A DNA stretch of 64,000 nucleotides from Notolepis coatsorum (Eukaryota; Chordata; Actinopteri; Aulopiformes; Paralepididae). This document shows, piece by piece, positions 47,080 to 57,890 of the stretch; positions within the stretch are counted from its first letter, which is position 1; the number at the start of each line of letters is the position of its first letter. Below the pieces are notes generated by a model. It was not told where the DNA came from. It made no database searches and saw only the letters and a program-made list of their open reading frames with translations. Position numbers and translations under genes: made by a program. The DNA lies in NCBI GenBank assembly GCA_963971535.1, contig OZ020593.1:21885999-21949998 (forward strand), written 5' to 3'.

Positions 47080-50000
47080 TCACAAAGTCATGGGGTCATG
47101 GTCGTCATCGATAGTATCGGGGAGCCTTGGCAGTTCTATTAGCCTCGCCACGGGTCGGGTGTAGGTCCGCCCTTGGACGAGCACTTCAGCTGCTCGGACC
47201 TTTCCATCGGCACCGGTGATCACTTTGCTTACGCGGCCAGCCGGCCACATAGCTCGGGGTAGTGACTGGTCGATAATCATGACGACTGTTCCTTCTGTCA
47301 AATTGTCTCTCTCTTTCACCCATTTCTGGCGGGTCTGTAGAGACGGTAGGTAGTGGAGTAGGAAGCTGTTCCAAAACTTGTCAGCCAATACTTGACTGTA
47401 CCTCCACATTCTTCGGCCGTTCGCTTCTTCAGGCCTGTACATTGTCTGGGGTAGCGCGGGGTCCAGCCGCCCCATCAAGAGTGTGTTGGGGGTGACTGGG
47501 TCGACATCTGCTACATCACTTGAGACGTAACCGAGGGGCTTTGAGTTCAATACTCCCTCGATCTCCGTGAGGACTGTCATTAAGACTTCTTCCGCTACGG
47601 TCTGGGCCCCAAGCACGGCGTACAGGGCTGTCTTTATAGAACGTACTTCTCGTTCCCAAGTTCCACCGAAGTGAGGTGCGTTCGGGGGATTAAACTGGAA
47701 GTCAATCTGGGATGGAGCGAGGTGGGTCTTAAGTTCTGGGCCCATAGCTTGGAAGCTCTCTCTCAGCTCTCTTTCTCCGCCTTTGAAGTTTGTCCCGTGA
47801 TCAGACAATAATGTAGACGGTTTTCCCTTCCGTGATGTGAATCTTCGGAAGGCCATAAGGAATGAGTCTGTGCTCATGGTTGGAAGGAGTTCGATATGTA
47901 TCGCTCTGGTGGTCATGCATTTGAATACAATACCCCACCGCTTCTCGGTTCCTCTTCCTTTCTTTATATACAGCGGGCCGAAACAGTCCATACCGGTGGA
48001 GTGAAAAGGCTTGTCGCCGAGTCGGAGGCGACAGGGAGGTAGGTCAGCCATCCGGGGTATACTGGGCTGGGCTCGCCACTTACGACAGTCTAGACAGGTT
48101 CGCTGGAAGCGCTGCACTGCTTCTCTCCCTTGCAGTATCCAATAACGACGTCTGATCTCCGCGAAGACTCTCTCTGCCCCTGCGTGGTGCACATCCTCGT
48201 CGTATTTCTTTATGATCAGCTCTGTGACCTTGTGTCGGCTGTTCAAGACTATCGGGTACTTGACGTCATCCGGTAAGTCTGGGGCTCTCCGCAGACGACC
48301 ACCCACTCTGATGAGACTATGGGCGTCGCTCTCGGGGGCTAGGTGGAGCAGTCTGCTGTCTGATGGGACGGGCTTTGCTCCCTGTAGACAGGCTAGCTCA
48401 TCGGGGAACGAGTTTCTCTGAGCTCGTTGTAGTAGAAGAAGTTCTGCTTCTTCGTAGTCAGCTGCTGAAATGTCAGTCGTGGGCTGAACCTCTGGGTGGT
48501 GCCACAGAAATGTCTTTAGCTGCGCACTCTGTAGGGTGAGGCAATCGTCTATGTCGGGGTCTGTGGAGACGAGTGTGTTCAATCCACAGAACATAGGTTT
48601 CTTGTTTTCGGCCTCCTCTTTACTCGCCTCCCGTGGGGTGGGTGTAGGCCACTCTTCCTCTGGGAGCTTGAGAAACTCTGGTCCGTCACTGTAGAGGTTG
48701 TGACGGGTGAGGTCATCCAGGGACATTCCCCGGGTGATGACGTCAGCTGGGTTGTGTTTGGTGTCCACATACCTCCAGCTCGCTACTTCTGTTAACTCTT
48801 GAATCTCGGTGACTCTGACTCCCACGAAGACCTTGTATCTGCACGAATCAGACCGGATCCATGTGAGTACGGTCGTGGAGTCTGACCACAAGATTGTTCT
48901 TTGCACCGGGATGGTGAGTTCACGTTGGATTAACGTGGCGAGCTGCGCTCCTGCTAGGGCTGCGCAGAGCTCTAGACGTGGGATAGATTGTTGCTTTCGT
49001 GGGGCTATTCTTGAGCGAGCCAGGATGAAAGCAGTATGTATTTCTCCTCCCTCCTCTCGGGCACGCAAGTAGGCCACCGAACCGTAGGCTACTTCGGAGG
49101 CGTCGCTGAATACGTGCAGGTCCATCTTGCATGTCTCTGGCCTCACTGTGGGTGGGAAGTAGCTGCGGCGTATATTAACACCTGGGAGTGAGCGGAGTTC
49201 TGTCTCCCACTCTCTCCATGTGGATGCAAGGTGTTCGGGTATGGGATCGTCCCAGCCCTGGTCCTTGTCCCATAGCGCTCTTACAATCATCTTTGCCCTG
49301 GTGGTGTAAGGTAGAATACATCCCAACGGGTCATATTGTCTGGCGAGTGTTCTGTATACACTCCGTCTGGTGGTCGGTATTGCCGTCGACCTTCCCTGCT
49401 CCTTGGTCAGGGGTTTGTGTCTATAATGGAGCGAGTCTGTTTTGAAGCGCCAGACTAGTCCTAGTGTCATTTCTTGGGCTTCTCCTGGGATGGTCGCCAT
49501 CCAGGTGTCGCTGCTCGCTGCCTTGTCCTCTGGGGAGAGGCTGCGCAATACTGGGGGGTCGCTGCTGGCCCGCTGCCGGAGATCAAAGCCGTCTTTGATC
49601 AGGGAGGCGCGGAGCAGCGCACGACGTCGCCAGTCAATTTTCTTTATGTGTCCCGCTGTGATTAGCTTGTTAATCTCAGCGCGGTACACAGCCTCTTGAG
49701 CGGGGTCTTTGGCTAGGCGCCGCTCTGTGTTCAATAGATACCGCTCCGTCGCCTCTTTTGTGGCGTGAAAGGTGGGCATTCCCTCTCGCCTCAGGAGTGG
49801 AGTTGCGTATCTCATCACTCCGTTGACTGTGACTCTCTTTGTCCCTTGCTCGAGGAGGGCTATAGCGTAAATATCTTCCTTAGAACGAATGTCTTTCTTT
49901 TCATTCTTAAAGGGCATTGTCTCTAGTGTCCATAGCCTCTCGACATGCTGCAGGAGTGTGGTGTCTTCTTCTGTCGCTCTGGAGTGGAGGCAGCTAGTGG

Positions 50001-52686
50001 CTGCTGTTCGGTTAAGAGACTTGGCGAGGGGGCCTTGTAATGTCCATCCTAGGCGGGTCTCGACTGCTGCAGGACAACCTCTGGGTCCTGTATGGACCCG
50101 GTCTATCGGGACTATGAGGTCTGCATGGTCGGAACCTATCAGCAGGGTCGGGGTGGCACCGTCTATGAGCGGGATAGGGAGTTGACGCAGGTGCACATAT
50201 TTATCCATCAGCTTGGCGATGGGGTAGGTGTACTGCGATAGTCCTATTTCTTGGCTGGTGAAAGCATTAGTAATCCTATACCGTCTCTCGGGCTGCCCGC
50301 TTGCTGCGATAGTGAAGGAGACATTCTCGCCCTTTATCGTCTTTAGATCTCTTCTTATTGTCCGAATCGTCATCTGGTTCTCGCTCCCCCGCAGCCCCAG
50401 CTGGGCCGCAGCGGACGCGAGGAGAAGGGTCTTCTCTGACCCGTCATCAAGGACGGCGTAAGTGTCCATGACCTTATCTTGGTAACTCAGTGTTACGCGG
50501 ACCACCTTTAAGAGCACCTGGGCGCCGCTGCTGCTAGCGGGGTCAATGTACATAACACTTGCCTTTGTGCTGCTGGATGGTGCAGGCTTTCTTCTGTTAC
50601 TGTCGTGTAGGACATCTAGGTGGGCTCCGTCACACCGACTACACCTCTTCTTGAGGCGGCACTCGGCTGCCATGTGACTGCGCGCACATCGGTAACAGCG
50701 CCTGTTGGACTTTATCCATTGACTCACTTCTTCAGCGGTCATCTTCTTGAACAGGTCACATTGTGACAACCAGTGTTCCTTTTCGCAGTACGGGCACACC
50801 ATCTTCCACTTCTCTTTCATCGAGGGGGTACTGTGGTTCTTGCTGCTCGGTACTGATTCTGATTGGTGCATGACAGTCACCGATCTTCGGCCATCGTTTG
50901 CTCTCCTAGGTCCCTCTCTGGAGCTTGGTGTGCTCCGCACGAACGTATCCAACCGTAGGCTGCTGACTTCTCTCGCCAGGAAGTCGGCTAGGTCTAGGAG
51001 GGATGGCTCGGGACCGTTAGGATCACGGTGGTCTCTTTCCCGCCAGAAGCGCTCATGTCGGGCTGGCGGCAGCTTCTCTAAAATCCTCTCGACATTCGAG
51101 TTTGCGTATAGTTCATGCATACCCTTTTCTCGTTGCGCCCCCAGCATCCCTACCAGGGATTGTACTTTGATAGACAGGTCGTCTAGTGAGCGATTGTCTG
51201 TTGCTGGGGGTAGGCGGTCAATATGCCTTATCTCTTGTATTACGTAATCCCATATACGTCCATATCTTTGGTCTAGTGCTGCTAGAGCCGCTGTGTATGG
51301 GGTAGTAGAGGTGGCATAGGCCAGCGCTATGTTGTGCGCTCTGGGCACTTTCAGGTGCTTCAATAGGATAGCATACTTGTGGCGTTCATCAGCTACATCC
51401 ACTATCATTGTCTCTAAGCACATCCGTAGCTCCGTGTACTGTGCTCGGTTCTCATGGGTGAAGTCTGGAAACGTCGGTGTGCCAATGTATGACGCCGTGG
51501 ATGGCTGGCACATCGGTGAGCGTTGGAAGAGAGGCCTCCTAGGCGAGTCTCCTCTTACGCCTCTCGGTGGGCTGGTACCGGCAGGGTACCATGGCCCGCT
51601 GGTCCAGGTACTATTCCTCGGGACTGGTCGTGCGTCATGCTCACCCGTGAATAGAGTCGGGGGTCTGTAGCGCAGAGCCGCGGGGGTATAGCCTGGGCTG
51701 TACTGGACCTCCTGGTCCTGTGGAGTAATGTGCTGCTGTCGGGCTTGACTCTCCTCTTCTCCCTCTTCTTCCTCTGCCAGGTCATCTAGATCCTGTAGTC
51801 GTCTATTTAGCCTCTCCGCTGTGTACGCCGTTCCTTCCTTGTAGCTGGGTCTCACTGGGACCAGTCGGGGAAGGAGTTCGGAGGGGGGTATAGGCTCTCT
51901 CTGGTGGTCGGGCTCAGGGTCGCTTAATCGGTTAGGGGAGGGTGCCCTTGACCCGTGTCTTGACGAGGCCCTGGAACCCCTTGTGGAGGGAGGGGGTGTC
52001 GCCCTGGCGATCAGCTGCTCCATTAGCTGCGCTTGTAGTCTGTCGCGCTCGGCTTCGCGCTTGGTGAGATCTGCTTCTCTTTGGGCACCGGCAGCGGCAC
52101 GCTGGGTGTCGGCCCGGTCTCTTGCCATATTCTCTTCCGCCTGAAGGCGTCTCATCTCCAGACGTATGCGCTCTTCGCCGCTCCGTTGCTGCGCTTGGAG
52201 GCGTTCTCTTTCAATGGTAGAATGTTCGCGCTCGCTAAGCATCTGTGCTTGGAGTTGTTCGCGCTCGCTAAGCGTCTGTGCTTGGAGTTGTTCGCGCTCG
52301 CTAAGCGTCTGTGCTTGGAGTCGATCGCGCTCCGTAGAGGCTGCTAGGCTGGCGAGGAACGCCTGTACCAGCATCTGGTCCGCCTCGCTGGGGGAAGACG
52401 CTGGTTGAGGTGATCCGCTCCTGGCAGTACTCGTTGGGGATGCGTTCCTCTGCGGGGAGTCCTGGAGCTCTATCTCCTCGGCGCTCTCCTCATCTTGTTC
52501 CGTGCAGAGTTCCATCTCTGGAGGGTTGTCTTCCTCCCGGAGCTCTTGGGGGACTACTTCTTCGGTCTTGGCGGGGGGTAAAGTCGTGTCAGTTCCCTCC
52601 TGGTCCCCACCGTGAGCTTGGTCAGTTACATTAGAACCCACTAGGGCCTCTGTGGTCGGGGTATCCTGGTTGATAGGGTCGGACAT
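47080..52686 (-). CDS. BEL/Pao Gag-Pol polyprotein lacking the RT core
   Basis: 1868 codons without interruption. In order: a coiled-coil Gag N-terminus with SEREQLQAQ repeats (about residues 110-230); a DUF1759-like Gag region (about 400-540); cysteine/histidine knuckles (CPYCEKEHWLSQC, CYRCARSHMAAEC, CSRCDGAHLDVLH; about 632-690); a Pao-type aspartic protease with VLDDGSEK (about 745); the start of RT (INKLITAGHIKKI, about 1010); then directly the thumb-side motif GFDLRQRASSDPPVL; RNase H (FSDASEVAYG, about 1195); integrase with an HHCC zinc region (about 1495-1540) and DDE acidic residues (GMDCFGP, SDHGTNF, then Glu in GTWEREV); and a DUF5641-like C-terminus. The RT palm with its YxDD motif is absent. 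The junction is near 49600-49645 and stays in frame. About 200 residues appear to be lost relative to family expectation. Confidence 0.95.
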   Translation of the reverse strand: MSDPINQDTPTTEALVGSNVTDQAHGGDQEGTDTTLPPAKTEEVVPQELREEDNPPEMELCTEQDEESAEEIELQDSPQRNASPTSTARSGSPQPASSPSEADQMLVQAFLASLAASTERDRLQAQTLSEREQLQAQTLSEREQLQAQMLSEREHSTIERERLQAQQRSGEERIRLEMRRLQAEENMARDRADTQRAAAGAQREADLTKREAERDRLQAQLMEQLIARATPPPSTRGSRASSRHGSRAPSPNRLSDPEPDHQREPIPPSELLPRLVPVRPSYKEGTAYTAERLNRRLQDLDDLAEEEEGEEESQARQQHITPQDQEVQYSPGYTPAALRYRPPTLFTGEHDARPVPRNSTWTSGPWYPAGTSPPRGVRGDSPRRPLFQRSPMCQPSTASYIGTPTFPDFTHENRAQYTELRMCLETMIVDVADERHKYAILLKHLKVPRAHNIALAYATSTTPYTAALAALDQRYGRIWDYVIQEIRHIDRLPPATDNRSLDDLSIKVQSLVGMLGAQREKGMHELYANSNVERILEKLPPARHERFWRERDHRDPNGPEPSLLDLADFLAREVSSLRLDTFVRSTPSSREGPRRANDGRRSVTVMHQSESVPSSKNHSTPSMKEKWKMVCPYCEKEHWLSQCDLFKKMTAEEVSQWIKSNRRCYRCARSHMAAECRLKKRCSRCDGAHLDVLHDSNRRKPAPSSSTKASVMYIDPASSSGAQVLLKVVRVTLSYQDKVMDTYAVLDDGSEKTLLLASAAAQLGLRGSENQMTIRTIRRDLKTIKGENVSFTIAASGQPERRYRITNAFTSQEIGLSQYTYPIAKLMDKYVHLRQLPIPLIDGATPTLLIGSDHADLIVPIDRVHTGPRGCPAAVETRLGWTLQGPLAKSLNRTAATSCLHSRATEEDTTLLQHVERLWTLETMPFKNEKKDIRSKEDIYAIALLEQGTKRVTVNGVMRYATPLLRREGMPTFHATKEATERYLLNTERRLAKDPAQEAVYRAEINKLITAGHIKKIDWRRRALLRASLIKDGFDLRQRASSDPPVLRSLSPEDKAASSDTWMATIPGEAQEMTLGLVWRFKTDSLHYRHKPLTKEQGRSTAIPTTRRSVYRTLARQYDPLGCILPYTTRAKMIVRALWDKDQGWDDPIPEHLASTWREWETELRSLPGVNIRRSYFPPTVRPETCKMDLHVFSDASEVAYGSVAYLRAREEGGEIHTAFILARSRIAPRKQQSIPRLELCAALAGAQLATLIQRELTIPVQRTILWSDSTTVLTWIRSDSCRYKVFVGVRVTEIQELTEVASWRYVDTKHNPADVITRGMSLDDLTRHNLYSDGPEFLKLPEEEWPTPTPREASKEEAENKKPMFCGLNTLVSTDPDIDDCLTLQSAQLKTFLWHHPEVQPTTDISAADYEEAELLLLQRAQRNSFPDELACLQGAKPVPSDSRLLHLAPESDAHSLIRVGGRLRRAPDLPDDVKYPIVLNSRHKVTELIIKKYDEDVHHAGAERVFAEIRRRYWILQGREAVQRFQRTCLDCRKWRAQPSIPRMADLPPCRLRLGDKPFHSTGMDCFGPLYIKKGRGTEKRWGIVFKCMTTRAIHIELLPTMSTDSFLMAFRRFTSRKGKPSTLLSDHGTNFKGGERELRESFQAMGPELKTHLAPSQIDFQFNPPNAPHFGGTWEREVRSIKTALYAVLGAQTVAEEVLMTVLTEIEGVLNSKPLGYVSSDVADVDPVTPNTLLMGRLDPALPQTMYRPEEANGRRMWRYSQVLADKFWNSFLLHYLPSLQTRQKWVKERDNLTEGTVVMIIDQSLPRAMWPAGRVSKVITGADGKVRAAEVLVQGRTYTRPVARLIELPRLPDTIDDDHDPMTL

Positions 52687-52874
52687 AATTTAACTTTCTA
52701 CTTTTACCGTGTTTACCGTTTGTAGAAGGCTAGGTAGTATACTGGCGGCGTAAGTACTGAGGTGGCTGCCGTCTACGCTGCGGGCGTTCTACTTTAGGAG
52801 GACCGTTTTATGGAGTGTTCATCATAGGCCATTTCAATATTAATACCACTATATTAATATTACACTAATTACCC

Positions 52875-52891
52875 TCCGGCTCGAAGGACCA
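52875..52891 (-). other. Primer binding site, tRNA-Tyr type
   Basis: In element sense TGGTCCTTCGAGCCGGA begins two bases after the 5' LTR. It is the complement of the 3' end of vertebrate tRNA-Tyr (TCCGGCTCGAAGGA plus CCA) over 17 bases. Confidence 0.85.
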
Positions 52892-52893
52892 AT

Positions 52894-54261
52894 TGTAACT
52901 GAGGGGTACAATTCCCTGACTGTATTGATAAGTATGGTATCATTAAACCACTACCGCTTTATGTACTTTAACTACTGGCCATACAGTACACGATATCTAA
53001 ATATGATGAACACTTTCCACAATGAAATCGGTTCCAGACAAAGGTAATAATCAAATATTTAATATAGCAAAAGGTACATATGATATTTACTATTACATTT
53101 ATGATTTGAATGCACTTGTAAGGCAAATGAGTACTCGTAGGCAAATCAACACTGAATGTCCAATCTCTGGTTACGCAGGAAGCAAGTATACAACCTGGCT
53201 CTTAGGGAATTAGATCTATGGTACACTTAATGATATAGCGGGATGTTCTGGAAGGGGTCCTCCCGGTTGTAAGCCGGTAGGGGGGGTAGGAGAGCCGTCG
53301 GTAGTAGACCGTCTGGTCAACGATATCTAGGGAGACTTCAAGTACAGAAGACAGTGCAGTAGACTCTTGATCCGCAGATGAATACACCTTGGTTCTCTTG
53401 TAGGCTGTAGCTCCACAATGAAGAAGAAGCTAGGCGACCTCAGTCTCTCTGAGCGCCGACTCAACTTGACTCCTCTCGGGGGTAAATCCAACACTCACAG
53501 GCGTCGGCGATTATCCGCTCCACAAATCACAGTACCAAAGCAAATATATTCCAGCCGCATAGGGCTCAGCAGTCGTCGGGTAGGTAATCCAGTGTACATG
53601 TCCCTCGGTCCTCGTCTAGATCTCCTCGGATGAAGGCGCCATGTGGTCGGCCCAGCCTGGTTAAGACTCTAGATAACACGAGGAAGCGTTGGAGATGCTA
53701 GTCACTTTAGAACTCTAACCGCACGATGCACCATACACGATAGACTATTATTACTTAATAGAAATACGTCGCACTCGACGGTACAGTGCCAAACTCTGAC
53801 AATTCAGCTATTAATTCGCACGAAGTCTCGATGCTATTCTAAGGCCAAACAGGCCATACTACACCGCACGTGGTATCGTGGGTGAGGCTTCACGTTCTGT
53901 TACTAAGTTGGGTAGAAGGGTAAAGACTAAGGGATTTCTACATTTACTTGCGCCATATTTATATGCACGGTGAACAAATAGTGCCACTCTCATTTCGGTA
54001 GCCGTATCCCTGAGCGGAGCCGGGGCTAGTACGGACATGTCTCGTCGGTACCTTTGAACTTGACGCCAGGGGCTGGTCCCCTGGCGCCTGGTCCTTTTGT
54101 CCAATAAGAGAATGAACTATTATGGGCTATAGTAGGCTAAAGGGATATTCCGTGTATATGTACAAGGAATATACAAGGGATATCAAACGATATACAAATA
54201 CTATGCAATATATATCCATAAATAAATATATATATTCGGTTTAATCTGATCCTTCGCAACA
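52894..54261 (-). repeat. 5' LTR of the BEL/Pao element
   Basis: 1368 bp, in element sense starting TGTTGCGAAGGATCAG and ending TACAGTTACA. No difference from 45619-46986 was seen, which indicates a very recent insertion or gene conversion. Confidence 0.96.
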
Positions 54262-54266
54262 GTAAG

Positions 54267-54780
54267 AGTACAAGTAAACAGTATATACACAAGGTGCAGT
54301 ATACACACAAGCTACCCTAACTGGCATGATGATACGTACGTCATACTGTACGTTGTAGACTATGATGTCAGTAGCCGATTCATAGCCGATATGTGATTCA
54401 TTTTCCACATCGTTATTGACATGGCTCTGCAGTTAATGTGTGTAATTGATGCATTTCTCGAGCGCCAAAGGGGTTTGGGAAGTGGCTTTTATGCAAATTT
54501 GACACACAGCGAGAAACATTACATGTTTCTGGTCAGTATCTCAAGCCATGGGTCCATTCTGGGTGGCCTTGGAGTTTTAACAGGAGCCCCAGGTGGGAGT
54601 TTAACAGGAGAACCAGGTGGGAGTTTAACAGGAGCCCCAGGTGGGCACCTGTCCACATTGGAGGTGATTGAAGCATTTACATTATCATGTTGGAGAGCAA
54701 GTTGTGCTCATTACCAGGCAATATTATTATATTGTGTGGACATTGGGGCAGAAGATTTTCACACATTATTTCAGAAAACA
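54267..54780. other. No gene; three 24-bp direct repeats
   Basis: Three copies of AGTTTAACAGGAGCCCCAGG-type repeats at about 54570-54645. The open frame starting at 54421 is otherwise unrecognised and probably not a gene. Confidence 0.4.
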
Positions 54781-55120
54781 GGACTTTTGTACGTGGATGA
54801 AGTACAACTTCCTACAGTTAAACAGCTTCAAGACTGAAGCCATTCTAGTCGGCACCTCACACCAGGTCCGGTCATCCGTCATAACCAGCATCACTTTCTC
54901 TGGCCGGGACATTCCCCTCTCAACATCAGTCACCAACCTGGGTGTAAAAATGTACCCTCACCTCACCTTTGAGGCTCACATCACATGAACTGTCCAAGAC
55001 CTCCTTCTACCACCTCAGGAACATTGCCAAACTCAGTTCCACACTCATTCGGACAGATGGGGAAAATCCTGTCCACTCCTTCATATCCTCCAGGCTGGAC
55101 TATTGGACTAGCATACCAGT
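54780..55120 (+). mobile_element. L2/CR1-like LINE reverse transcriptase fragment
   Basis: Encodes NFLQLNSFKTEAILVGTSHQ and later VTNLGVKMYPHLTFEAHIT, the conserved segment after the RT catalytic core in L2/CR1 elements. A stop and frame changes follow, so it is a dead fragment. Confidence 0.8.
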
Positions 55121-55329
55121 TGACGGAAGACAATTTTGTAGGAAAGCTCCTAACACTGAGGGGTGTGCTTTTGTTTCATTGGTTGTCGTGCCAGTATTTC
55201 TTATTCCATATTATTTTGAACCTGTCAAAGAATTGGATAACTGTCTCACCTGTCTTTTGTAAGAATATGGTTATTTGATTTAGGTCCACTTTGAGTGGGA
55301 ACATGGTCAACAGGGCTGGCATGACAGTG

Positions 55330-55720
55330 ATTAGATTATATTTAGATTAGATTTAAATGTATTGTCATTATACAGCACAAGTACAGTACAACACAAATAC
55401 GTTTGGCATCCAACCAGAGTGCAAATGTAACAGTAAAGTGCAATAGTAATATACAATGTACAGGTGATTAAACTGGATATAAAATATAGAACTGAGTGTA
55501 GTGCTAATCAGATTTAAGTACAGAGTTGTAATATTAATATGTACAGTGATACAGGTATGAAGACACTATGGTAGTAGTCATAGTGGCCAGTAGCATAACT
55601 AGTATAGGAGTAGGTAAGGGATATGTACAGATATAGATATAGCATCTACAGATATGTAAAAAGGATTATATGCAGGTATGTACAGACAGATGTGGATATA
55701 TATATATATATTTAATCTAG
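55330..55720 (-). mobile_element. LINE 3' end with (TTAGA)n tail, reversed
   Basis: TTAGATTAGATTTAAATG, then TATTGTCATTATACAGCACA, CATCCAACCAGAGTG and TAGTGCTAATCAGATT. It is the uninterrupted relative of the copy split at 22690. Confidence 0.8.
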
Positions 55721-55799
55721 ATTAATTACAGAAAATTGAGATTAATTAGTTAATTTATTTTGGCCAAGATTGCAGTGACTGCTCTACGTGCACCACAGA

Positions 55800-56815
55800 G
55801 GCCATGGATCAGCTCCTTACTGTCTTCTGTCCGTGGTCTGTCAACATGGTTTGTGGTCTGTCAACGTGGTTTCATTGCTGGGTTAAGTACTTCTATTCTA
55901 TTCACTTAATATGCTTACTTCATATATCTATTCTAGTCACATATATGCTTACCACTTGTATCTATTGCTATGTCCGCCCACTACAATCATGCGAGCTGTC
56001 TAACGCCTGTCCCGTCTCCCTGTCTCCCTGTGAGTTGCTGTCCCGGAGTGTTGACCGGAGTGTCGGACGTCCCGTGATGAAGACCGGGAGGATGCGACCC
56101 TCTCTGCGTGCCCTCCTGTCTCCCTGTCTCCGGCTGTCTCGTAATGACCGGAGTGCTGGACGTCCCGCGATGATGTCGGGGAGGTTGCGACCCTCTCTGC
56201 GCCGCCCCCTATCTCCCTGTCTCCGGCTGTCTCGGAGCGATGACCGGAGTGTTGAACGTCCCGTGATTAAGACAGGGAGGACACGACCCTCTTTGCGCCA
56301 CCCCTGTGCCTCAAATAGATCCGCTATCAGCTCTATCTTTAATCTTTCAAAATGTTCAGTTGCTATAGCTATCAGCTCTATCTTTAATTTTTCAAAATGT
56401 TCAGCTGCTATTGCATGCACTCATCTGTGTTTCACTACACACTTGAGTGCATGCTTACCAACTGTCAGTCTGCAACACTACTATCACCGACATCTAAGAA
56501 GGGAGATCCCCCCTTGAATGGCCCTTCTAAGGTTTCTCTCCTCCACACTGCCTGTGGTGCATTTTTTCCTATTGTTAGGTTTTAGTGAGTTTCCTTACCT
56601 TCGCGTGGGGTATGTCTGGGAGTGTTTGCATTCATTCATTTATTTTGCATTTATTTTAAATTTGTTGGACCTTATGGTGTTCTTGTTTTGTCCTTGATTT
56701 ATTGTTATGTTTCTTCTTGACTTGTTTAAAGAAGACGTGTCCGGCCCATGGGGACATTAACGTGTGTTGTCGGGCCTTACAAATAAATTTGATTTGATTT
56801 GATTTATTTTAATCT
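55800..56815 (+). mobile_element. Repeat unit ending in a (TTGAT)n tail, with tandem blocks
   Basis: Three copies of a block of about 95 bp (GACCGGAGTGTCGGACGTCC, GCGACCCTCTCTGCG) at 56030-56300 and two 45-bp copies (AGCTATCAGCTCTATCTTTA) at 56312-56405. Then a LINE-type 3' region (CCTTCTAAGGTTTCTCTCCT) and a tail AAATTTGATTTGATTTGATT. Long frames are not convincing. Confidence 0.55.
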
Positions 56816-57114
56816 ATTGACAGCACCAATATATCTATATACACGGTATATACAGCATTATTATATATGCGATCATACAGAGTTATATGGGTTATATGCA
56901 GGTGTATAAGTTAGTATATAGAGGGATTGTGTGATATGTAGCCCACCTGTTCTGTTTTCTAGGATTTGGCCGTCCAGTCATTTAGCTTCACCTACTCTAC
57001 CCCATGTGAGTGTGGGGGGCATTGTTGTGTACAGGGTCATTAATCTGCCCCTAGTGGTGCCTCTGAGTTCTTCATCCACATCACGGGACAGGAGATTGTA
57101 TATTTGGAGACAGG

Positions 57115-57180
57115 GACGTGCACAGGACTTTAGAGGGGCAGGTGCTCAAAGGCTGAAAAGGGCACTATATCTGTGTATGT
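57115..57180. mobile_element. Fragment related to the 5977-6383 hAT element
   Basis: CAGGGACGTGCACAGGACTT followed by TAGAGGGGCAGGTGCT is close to the left end of the element at 5977. No right end was found. Confidence 0.6.
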
Positions 57181-57269
57181 TATAACCGAGCGCGCGTAGC
57201 GTGCAAGCCCGGTTTTTGGGGGCCCTCCCCTCTCCCCTCCCCTGTCTTGAACGTTGCTCGACTATGCCC

Positions 57270-57636
57270 CCCACTGGTCGGTTGTAGAGAGGATAGAAGC
57301 CTTGCATCACGTGTTCCCTCCGGCACACGAGGAGGCAGCCTGTCACATCTTTTCGCCTGCCAGCGCGGACTCTCATTGGCGAGGTGTAACGCATGGGAGG
57401 CTCACACTACCCTCGCCACTTCCTGTCTCTGCTGTGCAGGCGTCTCCCAACCGACCTGTAGGGGTCGCTGTCCACAACGTCCAATCCCCACCCATCGACT
57501 TCCACCCGCTGACTCTGCCAAATGAGCCAGTACGACGGCCGGCCCAAGCCGAAGGCAATGCTGAGACTGGGATTCGATACCGGAGTCTCTTGCATTGGTG
57601 ACGAGCGCAATCTCCGCTACGCCACCCAGCTGCCTA
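57270..57636 (-). mobile_element. tRNA-derived SINE
   Basis: On the minus strand the head has A box GGTGGCGTAGCGGAGA and B box GGTATCGAATCCC, followed by a body shared with 58628-59039 (CTACAGGTCGGTTGGGAGAC; CGTTACACCTCGCCAATGAG). Target duplications were not clear. Confidence 0.8.
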
Positions 57637-57699
57637 TATGTATATATTTTCTGTTAGGATCTCTGGGTAACAGTACTGTATATTTGCATATTATATATG

Positions 57700-57890
57700 T
57701 CACAAATGTAACAGTACTATATACCTGTATGTCATGTATGTCCCTATGAATAAAAAATGGGGGACCCTGATGTAAACAAGACAAACGTCTTTGGTCCCTT
57801 AATAATTGTGTGTATTGAGCCGTACTGTATTGTACCCATTCTGCAATCTGTTAAATAAAGTTTTCATTCATTCATTCATTGATTCACAGA
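57700..57890 (+). mobile_element. LINE 3' end with (CATT)n tail
   Basis: GGGGGACCCTGATGTAAACA through GCAATCTGTTAAATAAAG and (CATT)n, as at 36001-36125 and 36225-36356. Confidence 0.8.

Larger units (their letters stand above)
45619..54261 (-). mobile_element. BEL/Pao LTR retrotransposon, RT-deleted
   Basis: A complete 8643-bp insertion: two 1368-bp LTRs, an exact 5-bp target duplication GTAAG (45614-45618 and 54262-54266), a primer binding site, a purine tract and a single gag-pol frame on the minus strand. A single fused gag-pol frame, a Pao-type protease, RNase H before an integrase, and a C-terminal DUF5641-type domain define BEL/Pao. The reverse-transcriptase catalytic core is missing. 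There is no envelope-like gene. Confidence 0.95.

Noticed and set aside
54421-54837. 138-codon plus-strand frame as a gene
   Set aside because: It contains a short direct repeat and runs into LINE sequence. No family match.
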